From DASTPP01 sp035762175 (GTDB taxonomy: Bacteria > Myxococcota_A > Polyangia > Polyangiales > Polyangiaceae): a DNA stretch of 7,760 nucleotides. Position 1 is the stretch's first letter; the number at the start of each line of letters is the position of its first letter. The notes beneath the pieces were generated by a model that made no database searches, was not told where the DNA came from, and was given only the letters and a program-made list of their open reading frames with translations. The DNA lies in assembly GCA_035762175.1 (NCBI GenBank), contig DASTPP010000426.1, forward strand, positions 1 through 7,760, read 5' to 3'. Of this stretch, positions 1 to 5,991 are shown one piece after another. Both the position numbers and the translations under genes were made by a program.

Positions 1-1413
1 ACGGCGGGTGGCGGCGGCGCGGCGGGTGGCGGCGGCGCGGCCGGCGCGGGCGGCAGCACGAACGTCACACTGAGCCTGCAGGCGCCCCGCCCAGGGCAGA
101 TCGTGACCGCGCGCCGCGCGTGGGTGCGTGGCGTGATCGAAGGCGGGGCGGGCGTGACCGGCCTGACCTACCAGGTCAACGGCGGCGGCGAGGTGCCTGT
201 CGCCCTCGATCCGTCCGCGGGCGGCGCCTTCGGCTTCTCCGTCGCGCTCGCCGCCGGGGCGAACGAGATCGTGGTGCGCGCGGGGGCCACCGAGGCGCGG
301 CGCTCGATCTCGTTCAGCAGCCGCACGACCGCCGGCGGCCTGCACACCGGCGCGCTGCGCTCGGCCGGCGTCTACGCGTGGGGGCGCAACAACCGCGGCC
401 AGGTGGGGCTCGGCCCCGGCGTGACCGACGACCAATACGCCCCCGCCCTCGTGCCGGCCTCCGGCGATGTGGGCTGGCTCTGGTTCAGCCAGAACAGCTC
501 GCTCGCCGTCGGCCGCGACGGCTCGCTGTGGGCCTGGGGCGAGAACGACGACGGGCAGCTCGGCCTCGGCACCGAGGCCACCCCCGACTTCACGCCGCGT
601 AGCTCGCCGACGTCCGTCGCGGGCCTGGGCGACGTCGTCGCCGCCGCGCTCGGCTTCGGCCACGGCCTCGCCCTGCGCGCCGATGGCACCCTCGTCGCCT
701 TCGGCGCCGACAACAACGGCCAGCTCGGCGACGGCGAGCCGGGGGCCGATCGCTCCGTGCCGGCGCCGGTGGTCGACCTCACCGAGGTCATCAAGGTCGT
801 GGGCGGCTCGCAGCACTCGATCGCGCTGCGGGCCGACGGCACGGTGTGGGCGTGGGGCCGCAACAGCTTCGGCAACCTCGGGATCGGCTCCTTCGACGCC
901 GACCCGCACCCGCGCCCCGGCGCCGTGCCCGGGCTCGAGGGCGTCGTCGACGTCGCCACCGGCCGCGACCACGTGCTCGCCCTGCGCGCCGACGGCACCG
1001 TGTGGGCGTGGGGCCTCAACCAAAGCGGCCAGCTCGGCGACGGCACGAGCGGCGACACCGACCGCGCCTCGCCCGCCCAAGTCGCCGGGCTGTCCGACGT
1101 CGTCGCCGTGCATGCCAACGGCAACGTGAGCTTCGCCCTCAAGGCCGATGGCTCGCTCTGGGGCTGGGGCCAAAACTTCAACGGCCAACTCGGGCTCGGC
1201 GAGACCGGCAACGACAAGTCCACCCCGACGCAGGCGGTCCTCGGCCTGACCGACGTCGTCGGCGTGGGCCTCGGCCCGACCCATGTGATCGCCGAACGAG
1301 GCGACGGCGCCCTGTTCGTCTGGGGCTGGAGCTCGCGCGGCTCCCTCGGCGGCGCCGACTTGCTCCAGAACTGGTCGTACCCCGAGCCCATCGCCCTGCC
1401 GCTCGCGCCCTGA
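1..1413 (+). CDS. Secreted RCC1-repeat propeller protein with Ig-like domain (5' partial)
   Basis: The frame is open from base 1, so the start and any signal peptide lie upstream; the GTG at 103 is internal. The 470 visible residues begin with a Gly/Ala linker (about 1-18) of the kind seen after lipobox cysteines. An Ig-like beta domain follows (about 21-106; pattern P-x-x-G-Q-x-V ... Y-x-V-N-G ... G-x-N-x-I-x-V-R). Then come seven RCC1-type repeats of about 51-55 residues, each with a G-[TSA]-[VLW]-x-[AGV]-[WF]-G core usually followed by N-x-x-G-Q-L-G. Their cores start near bases 367, 520, 685, 838, 994, 1150 and 1306, enough for a complete seven-bladed beta-propeller. RCC1 propellers are usually protein-binding scaffolds; the partner here is unknown. 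The last blade is degenerate (R-G-S-L-G-G). The TGA at 1411 lies 13 nt before the cytochrome gene, suggesting co-transcription. The fold is clear; the function is not. Confidence 0.93.
   Translation, partial: TAGGGGAAGGGGAAGAGGSTNVTLSLQAPRPGQIVTARRAWVRGVIEGGAGVTGLTYQVNGGGEVPVALDPSAGGAFGFSVALAAGANEIVVRAGATEARRSISFSSRTTAGGLHTGALRSAGVYAWGRNNRGQVGLGPGVTDDQYAPALVPASGDVGWLWFSQNSSLAVGRDGSLWAWGENDDGQLGLGTEATPDFTPRSSPTSVAGLGDVVAAALGFGHGLALRADGTLVAFGADNNGQLGDGEPGADRSVPAPVVDLTEVIKVVGGSQHSIALRADGTVWAWGRNSFGNLGIGSFDADPHPRPGAVPGLEGVVDVATGRDHVLALRADGTVWAWGLNQSGQLGDGTSGDTDRASPAQVAGLSDVVAVHANGNVSFALKADGSLWGWGQNFNGQLGLGETGNDKSTPTQAVLGLTDVVGVGLGPTHVIAERGDGALFVWGWSSRGSLGGADLLQNWSYPEPIALPLAP
4..39 (+). repeat. 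18-bp perfect tandem duplication encoding AGGGGA linker units
   Basis: Bases 4-21 and 22-39 are identical 18-mers in frame with the RCC1-repeat gene, each encoding Ala-Gly-Gly-Gly-Gly-Ala. The array probably continues upstream of the window. It forms the flexible linker before the Ig-like domain, and its copy number could change by slippage without breaking the frame. Confidence 0.85.
826..1014 (+). repeat. Near-identical RCC1 blade segments (826-858 and 982-1014)
   Basis: Two 33-bp segments exactly 156 bp (52 codons) apart match at 31 of 33 positions. Both encode L-R-A-D-G-T-V-W-A-W-G, the core of adjacent propeller blades 4 and 5, and both differences are at third codon positions. This is consistent with the propeller having grown by duplication of a 52-codon blade. 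The rest of the two blades has diverged. Confidence 0.8.
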
Positions 1414-1426
1414 GCCACCGGCCGCC

Positions 1427-3133
1427 ATGCTACGAATCGCGCCGCGCCCCGGCCCCCACGCCGCGCCCCGATCGGCCCGCCGCCCTCACGCCGCGTCGGC
1501 TTCCGTCACCCCTCCCCGGCGCCGCGCCGCGCTCGCCGCGCTCGGGCTGGCGCTCGGTGCTGGCGCGGGGGGGGTCTTGTCCTGCGACGAGGCCGAGGCC
1601 CCCACGGCGAGCGACGCGCCGGCCGCCTCGGCGGGGGCCACCGGTCGGGCCGGCGCAGGGCTCGCCGGCCAAGCCGGGGCCACCGGAGGCGGCGGCCCCG
1701 CGGGCGGTGCGGCCGGTGCCGACGGGTGCACCCCGCCGGCGTGTGCGGGCGGCGCGGCGGGCGCGGGCGGCGCGGGCGCGGGCGCGGGCGGCGCTGCAGG
1801 CGGGGGCGCGGGCGGCGCGGGCGCCGGAGGGTTCGAAGAGGGCGAGGACCGCCCGGGCGGCGACGTCACGGTCGATCGTCACGACGAGCTCGCCTTCTCG
1901 CAACCGGCCCCCGCCCTCTCGCTCGAGCAGCGCGGGCTCTTTCAAACGGGCAAGGCAATCTTCGAGGTGCCTTGGGTCGCCGCCCCCGGCCCCCTGCCCG
2001 ATCGGGACGGGCTCGGCCCGCTCTTCAACGCGACGTCCTGCGTCGCGTGCCACGCCCGCAACGGCCGGGGCGAGCCCCCCGCGCCCGGCGAGCCCGCGCT
2101 CGCGCTGCTGCTGCGCCTGAGCGTGCCGCTCGCGGGGGGTGGGGCGGGGCCCGAGCCGACCTACGGCGATCAGGTGCAGACCGCCGCGACCAGCGGCGTG
2201 CCGGCCGAGGGGCGCGTCACGCTCGCCTACGACGAGCTGCCCGGCGCCTTCGGCGACGGCGAGACGTTCTCGCTGCGGCGCCCGCGATTTTTCATCGAAA
2301 ATACGAATTACGGGCCCCTGCCGCCCGACCTCTTGACCTCGCCTCGCCTCGCCCAGCCCCTCGTCGGCCTGGGGCTACTCGCCGCCATCGACGAGGCCGC
2401 GATCGCGCTCGCGGCCGACCCCGACGACGCCGACGGCGACGGCGCCTCGGGACGCGTCAACCGGGTGCCGGCGGGCGCGAGCGCGGCCGCCACGGGGCGC
2501 TTCGGCTGGAAGGCAAACCAGCCCGACCTCGGCGCGCAGAACGCCGGCGCGCTCGCCGGCGACATGGGCCTGACCACCCCCGAACTGCCCTCGCCGACCT
2601 GCACCGCCGCGCAGACCGCGTGCCTCGCCGCGCCCCAGGGCGGCTCGCCCGAGATCGGCCCGACCGTGCTCGCCGCGCTGAACTTCTACACCGCGACGCT
2701 CGCCGTGCCCTCGCGCCCCGGCGCGCGCGACCCCGACGTGCTCGCCGGCAAGGCCGTCTTTCATGGGCTCGGCTGCGCGGCCTGCCACCGCCCCTCGTGG
2801 ACGACCGGCGCCTCGCCCGGCCTGCCCGAGCTCGCCGGCCAGCGCATCTGGCCCTACTCTGACCTGCTCTTGCACGATCTCGGCGAGGGCCTCGCCGACG
2901 GCCGCCCCGATCACGAGGCCTCCGGGCGCGAGTGGCGCACGCCGCCCCTTTGGGGCATTGGCCTGACGGCGCTCGTCAGCGGCGGCGCGGCCTTCCTGCA
3001 CGACGGCCGCGCCCGCTCGATTGCCGAGGCCGTGCTCTGGCACGGCGGCGAGGCCGAGGCGTCGCGCGAGGCCTTCCGCGCCGCGAGCGCCGACGACCGA
3101 CGCCTGCTCGTGCGCTTCGTCGAGTCGCTCTGA
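1427..3133 (+). CDS. Di-heme c-type cytochrome, DHOR/DUF1111 putative peroxidase, lipoprotein
   Basis: A 568-residue exported di-heme protein. Two CxxCH heme c motifs are visible: C205-x-x-C208-H209 and C450-x-x-C453-H454. Family blocks include N-Y-G-P-L-P, G-L-G-L-L-A-A-I, D-P-D-D-A-D-G-D-G, L-L-L-H-D-L-G-E-G-L-A-D, W-R-T-P-P-L-W-G and F-L-H-D-G-R-A-R ... W-H-G-G-E-A. Together they identify the DHOR family (Pfam DUF1111), described as putative di-heme peroxidases or oxidoreductases, so heme electron transfer outside the inner membrane is likely; the substrate is unknown. The N terminus has an Arg-rich region, a hydrophobic stretch and a lipobox V-L-S-C53, then a Gly/Ala linker (about 54-135) with a Cys pair at 101 and 106. 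The ATG at 1427 is the only usual start before the signal peptide, although it gives a long n-region. DHOR genes often neighbour imelysin genes, as here. Confidence 0.95.
   Translation: MLRIAPRPGPHAAPRSARRPHAASASVTPPRRRAALAALGLALGAGAGGVLSCDEAEAPTASDAPAASAGATGRAGAGLAGQAGATGGGGPAGGAAGADGCTPPACAGGAAGAGGAGAGAGGAAGGGAGGAGAGGFEEGEDRPGGDVTVDRHDELAFSQPAPALSLEQRGLFQTGKAIFEVPWVAAPGPLPDRDGLGPLFNATSCVACHARNGRGEPPAPGEPALALLLRLSVPLAGGGAGPEPTYGDQVQTAATSGVPAEGRVTLAYDELPGAFGDGETFSLRRPRFFIENTNYGPLPPDLLTSPRLAQPLVGLGLLAAIDEAAIALAADPDDADGDGASGRVNRVPAGASAAATGRFGWKANQPDLGAQNAGALAGDMGLTTPELPSPTCTAAQTACLAAPQGGSPEIGPTVLAALNFYTATLAVPSRPGARDPDVLAGKAVFHGLGCAACHRPSWTTGASPGLPELAGQRIWPYSDLLLHDLGEGLADGRPDHEASGREWRTPPLWGIGLTALVSGGAAFLHDGRARSIAEAVLWHGGEAEASREAFRAASADDRRLLVRFVESL
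1630..1832 (+). repeat. Gly/Ala-rich low-complexity linker segment in the cytochrome gene
   Basis: About 200 bases made of GGC/GCG/GGG-type codons encode a Gly/Ala linker between the lipobox cysteine and the di-heme domain. There is no strict repeat unit. It contains a C-T-P-P-A-C motif that could form a local disulfide. It is presumably a flexible tether holding the domain away from the membrane. Confidence 0.7.
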
Positions 3134-3262
3134 CGCGCGCGTCGGGCCCCTGACGGCCTGGTGCCCCGGCTTCTGGGCGCTCGCCCGCACCGGGGGCGGG
3201 CGGCCAGACCACTGCCGCGCTCGAGGGCAAAACGTGGGTCGGACGGCCCTAACCACGCCGGG

Positions 3263-3285
3263 CCTGGCCTGCGGGCGGGGCCAGG
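3263..3285 (+). terminator. GC-rich hairpin, possible weak terminator after the cytochrome gene
   Basis: A 7-bp perfect stem (CCTGGCC at 3263-3269 with GGCCAGG at 3279-3285) encloses a 9-nt loop and is followed by the AT-rich stretch AAATTGATTTTG. It lies 130 bp downstream of the cytochrome stop. The U tract is broken by A and G, so termination would be weak. The hairpin may instead be chance in high-GC DNA or part of the regulatory region. Confidence 0.25.
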
Positions 3286-3288
3286 AAA

Positions 3289-3305
3289 TTGATTTTGACT
3301 TTCAA
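3289..3305 (+). promoter_or_regulatory. Candidate Fur-like operator in an AT-rich island upstream of the DUF4856 gene
   Basis: TTGATTTTGACTTTCAA lies in a conspicuously AT-rich island (about 3286-3312) in otherwise very GC-rich DNA, 75 bp before the DUF4856 ATG. It matches 13 of 17 positions of an idealised Fur palindrome (TTGAAAATGATTTTCAA), and its two arms agree at 5 of 8 positions. A TTGACT hexamer at 3295-3300 could serve as a -35 element, but no convincing -10 lies 16-18 bp downstream. Iron control would suit the imelysin-containing operon. The site call rests on a consensus recalled from memory. Confidence 0.35.
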
Positions 3306-3380
3306 CAACTCTTCCTGCACCCTGCCCCAGCCTGAGCTCGATTTCGATTCGAGTGCGAACTTTCACGGACAACCGAGGCC

Positions 3381-4673
3381 ATGAAAACGACTCTTCTCCT
3401 CGCCCCCCTCGCCCTCTCTCTCCTCGCTCTCGCCCCGGCGGCCTGTGGCGACGACGATGACGATAACCCGTCGACCACGGCCGGCACCGGCGGCCGCGCC
3501 GGCAGCTCGACGACCGGCGGCACCGGCGGCTCGCCGACCGCCGGCACCGGCGGCTCGCCGACCGCCGGCACGGGCGGGGCGGCGGGCTCGAACACGACGG
3601 CGTGCGGGGCGGTGCTGCCGGCCGCCTACGACGGCACGAACTTCGCGACGAACGCGGCGGCCGAGATCGCGGTGGTCGCGCAGCTCAAGGCGCTCAGCGA
3701 CCGGATGAAGTCGTCCGAAGACAACAACACGCCGGCGACGGCGGCCGAGCTCACGACGCTCTTCGACGGGGGCACGCCGACGCTGCGCAGCGTCACGACC
3801 GCGTACTTCGCGGGCAAGCTTGCGGGCGGGGCGGACACCCTGTTCGGCGAGTTCGAAGAGGCCGCCACGGCGAACGCGGCGGCGCCGGGCACGTGGGTGC
3901 CGGCGAACCCGCCCGCCCCCGGGTCCGAGGGCGGCAAGCTCTCCACGTGGATCTTCAACGAGCGAGGCGTCGATCTGCGGCAGGTGACCGAGAAGGGCCT
4001 CTACGGCGCGGCGCTCTACAACCACGCGCTCGCGCTGACCAAGGGCACGGTGACGGCGGCGACGGTCGACAAGCTGGTCGCCATCTTCGGGGCGCGGCCG
4101 GCGCTGCCGGGCGACAGCGCGGCGGAGGCGGGCGACAACGCCGACCGCTTCGCGGCGCAGTACGCCGAGCGCCGGTCGCCCAAAGACGCGACGACCAAGG
4201 CGCCGGTCAGCGGGCCCTACTTCGAGATCAAGAAGGCGCTCATCGCGGCGCAGGCCGACGCGGTCAAGGGGGCGGGCTGCGAGGCCGATCTGGCGGCGCA
4301 GCTCACCACCTTCCGCCAGCAGTGGGAGCGCTCGAACTACGCGACGGTCATCTATTACATGAACGACGCGGCCACCAAGCTCGCCTCGACCGACCCGGCG
4401 CAGCAGGCGGCGGGCCTGCACAGCTACGGCGAGGCGATCGGCTTCGTGAGCGGGTTCAAGGGGGTGGCGGCCGACGGCCGCACCATCACCGACGTGCAGA
4501 TCGACGCGCTGCTCGCCAAGCTCAAGGCCCCCGACGCCGGCCCGGTCGAGTCGTACCTCTTCTATACCGACGCCGCCGTGCACAGCGCGGCGCTCGGCGA
4601 GGTCATCGCCGATGTGACGACGATCTACGGCTTCAGCAACGCCGAGGTTGAATCGTTCAAGGCGGCCTATTAA
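3381..4673 (+). CDS. DUF4856-type lipoprotein of imelysin-linked loci
   Basis: A 430-residue exported protein of unknown function. It starts with a clean signal peptide (M-K-T-T plus a Leu/Ala core) and a probable lipid-modified C22 (A-P-A-A-C; the -3 Pro is not ideal). G-D-D-D-D-D follows, then a Gly/Thr-rich tandem-repeat linker (about 33-75). The folded part (about 76-430) is mostly helical. Blocks such as Y-D-G-T-N-F, W-E-R-S-N-Y-A-T-V-I-Y-Y-M-N, H-S-Y-G-E-A-I-G-F and a late I-Y-G-F resemble DUF4856, known mainly from Bacteroidota beside imelysin and HTTM genes. Cysteines in the T-A-C-G and G-A-G-C-E segments could pair. ATG 3381 is preceded by GAGG only 2 nt away, so the ribosome site is weak. 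It heads the probable operon with the imelysin, 50 bp downstream. The family assignment is by remembered motifs and context. Confidence 0.75.
   Translation: MKTTLLLAPLALSLLALAPAACGDDDDDNPSTTAGTGGRAGSSTTGGTGGSPTAGTGGSPTAGTGGAAGSNTTACGAVLPAAYDGTNFATNAAAEIAVVAQLKALSDRMKSSEDNNTPATAAELTTLFDGGTPTLRSVTTAYFAGKLAGGADTLFGEFEEAATANAAAPGTWVPANPPAPGSEGGKLSTWIFNERGVDLRQVTEKGLYGAALYNHALALTKGTVTAATVDKLVAIFGARPALPGDSAAEAGDNADRFAAQYAERRSPKDATTKAPVSGPYFEIKKALIAAQADAVKGAGCEADLAAQLTTFRQQWERSNYATVIYYMNDAATKLASTDPAQQAAGLHSYGEAIGFVSGFKGVAADGRTITDVQIDALLAKLKAPDAGPVESYLFYTDAAVHSAALGEVIADVTTIYGFSNAEVESFKAAY
3513..3584 (+). repeat. 24-bp tandem repeat, three copies, in the DUF4856 linker
   Basis: Three 24-bp units at 3513-3536, 3537-3560 and 3561-3584 encode T-G-G-T-G-G-S-P, T-A-G-T-G-G-S-P and T-A-G-T-G-G-A-A. 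Units 1 and 2 differ at one base; unit 3 diverges in its second half. Being a multiple of three, the array can vary in length without a frameshift. It forms the tether between the lipidated N terminus and the folded domain. Confidence 0.85.
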
Positions 4674-4723
4674 ACAAGGGCCCCGCCCCCCTTCTCGGGT
4701 TCGGCCTCAGGTTGAGTGTCCCC

Positions 4724-5980
4724 ATGCTGCAGCGCACCTTCGTTCTTCGGTCCCTCCCCGTCATCGGCACGCTCGCGCTCGGGGTGGCGCTCAACTGCGG
4801 CGGCGGCGGGGGCGATGGCTCCGGCCAGACGCCCTCGTCGACGCCGCCGACCGCGACGCAAGCGCAGTTCTTGCAGGCCGCCGGCCGCTGCGCGACCGAC
4901 CTTTATGCGCAGGCCGCCGAGGCGACGGCGGCGCTCGACGCGGCCGTCGGGGCCTACGCGGCCGACCCGAGCGTCGCGAACCGCGACGCGGCGCGGCGGG
5001 CGTGGGAGGTCGCGAACGATCTCTGGCAGCAGGCCGAGGTCTTTCAGTTCGGGCCGGCGGCGCCGGCGACGTTGCCCGGCGGCAGGGGGCTGCGCGAGGG
5101 CGTGTACGCCTGGCCGCTCGTCAGCCGCTGTGCGGTCGAGCAGACGCTCGTCGCCAAGGGCTACGAGGCCCCCTCGTTCACGGCGACGTCGCTCGCGAAC
5201 ACGCGGGGGCTGGCGGCGCTCGAGTACCTGCTCTTCTCCGAAGACACGAACAACGCCTGCGGCGCGTCCGCGTCGATCAACACGGCGGGCACCTGGGCCG
5301 CGCTCGCCGCCGACCCCGCCGCGTTCTCCGCCGCCAAGGCGACCTACGCCCGGGTCGTCGCGGCCGACGTCGCGCAGCGGGTGCGCACGCTCGCCGACGC
5401 CTGGTCGCCGGCGGGCGGCAACTTCGGCGCCGAGGTCGCCAACGCGGGCGCGGGCAGCGCGACCTACCGCTCGGGTCAAGACGCGCTCAACGCCATCAAC
5501 AACGCGCTCTTTTACGTCGAGGTCTGGGTGCGCGACCAGAAGCTGGCCATCCCGCTCGCGCTCTCAATGACGCGAGGCTGCGCGATGCCGGTCAACGGCA
5601 TCTGCCCGAACACCCTCGAGTCGCCCTTCGCCAACCGCTCGCAGCGCAACGTGCGGAGCAACCTGGTCGGCTTCCGCAAGCTCTTCCGCGGCTGCGACGA
5701 CGACGCGGGGGCCGGCGTCGGCTTCGACGACCTCTTGACGGGCACCGGGGCCGAGGGCGCCGAGCTCGCGACGCTGATGGCCGCGCAGCTCGACGCGAGC
5801 TTCGCGGCGGTCGACGCGCTGCCCGAGGGGGCGATGACCGAGGCGTCGATCGCGGCGCAGAAGCCGGCGGTCACGAACGTCTTCACCAGCGTCGGCAACC
5901 TCGTCAGCCTGATGAAGTCGCAGTTTCTCTCGGTGCTCGACCTCGAGCCCCCGGTCGTGAGCGAAGGCGACAACGACTGA
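4724..5980 (+). CDS. Imelysin family (peptidase M75-like) lipoprotein
   Basis: A 418-residue imelysin-like protein. This family includes EfeO-like and iron-regulated (IrpA/ICMP-type) envelope proteins linked to metal uptake; peptidase activity is not established for most members. Visible landmarks are W-E-V-A-N-D-L-W-Q-Q-A-E-V-F-Q-F-G-P (the usual N-terminal block), G162-L-A-A-L-E167-Y-L-L-F, the late block E-S-P-F-A-N-R-S then N-L-V-G-F-R-K-L-F-R-G, and a helical C terminus. The second block sits where the family motif GxHxxE is expected, but His is replaced by A164. The signal peptide ends at a candidate lipid C25 (V-A-L-N-C; Asn at -1 is unusual), followed by a short poly-Gly spacer. ATG 4724 is preferred over the in-frame TTG at 4712; GAG at 4714-4716 gives a plausible ribosome site. 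It lies 50 bp after the DUF4856 gene and 11 bp before the HTTM gene. Confidence 0.93.
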   Translation: MLQRTFVLRSLPVIGTLALGVALNCGGGGGDGSGQTPSSTPPTATQAQFLQAAGRCATDLYAQAAEATAALDAAVGAYAADPSVANRDAARRAWEVANDLWQQAEVFQFGPAAPATLPGGRGLREGVYAWPLVSRCAVEQTLVAKGYEAPSFTATSLANTRGLAALEYLLFSEDTNNACGASASINTAGTWAALAADPAAFSAAKATYARVVAADVAQRVRTLADAWSPAGGNFGAEVANAGAGSATYRSGQDALNAINNALFYVEVWVRDQKLAIPLALSMTRGCAMPVNGICPNTLESPFANRSQRNVRSNLVGFRKLFRGCDDDAGAGVGFDDLLTGTGAEGAELATLMAAQLDASFAAVDALPEGAMTEASIAAQKPAVTNVFTSVGNLVSLMKSQFLSVLDLEPPVVSEGDND

Positions 5981-5991
5981 GCTCGCGCGCC

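Noticed and set aside
372..1418. Minus-strand open frame of 348 codons opposite the RCC1-repeat gene
   Set aside because: Its apparent repeats merely mirror the RCC1 blades on the other strand.
846..2120. + strand open frame spanning the RCC1/cytochrome junction
   Set aside because: Arg/Pro/Ala-rich shadow protein that overlaps two real genes out of frame.
3295..3323. Sigma-70 promoter with TTGACT as -35
   Set aside because: No -10-like hexamer occurs 16-18 bp downstream (the area is CTGCACCC), so only a possible -35 is noted within the operator entry.
3363..4583. Minus-strand open frame of 406 codons opposite the DUF4856 gene
   Set aside because: It is Arg/Gly/Val-rich without motifs, and the + strand frame has a signal peptide, a linker and family blocks.
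4648..5991. Upstream extension of the HTTM reading frame to an ATG at 4648
   Set aside because: It would overlap the whole imelysin gene in another frame, and the extra residues are Arg/Ala/Gly shadow sequence. GTG 5992 fits the gene spacing.
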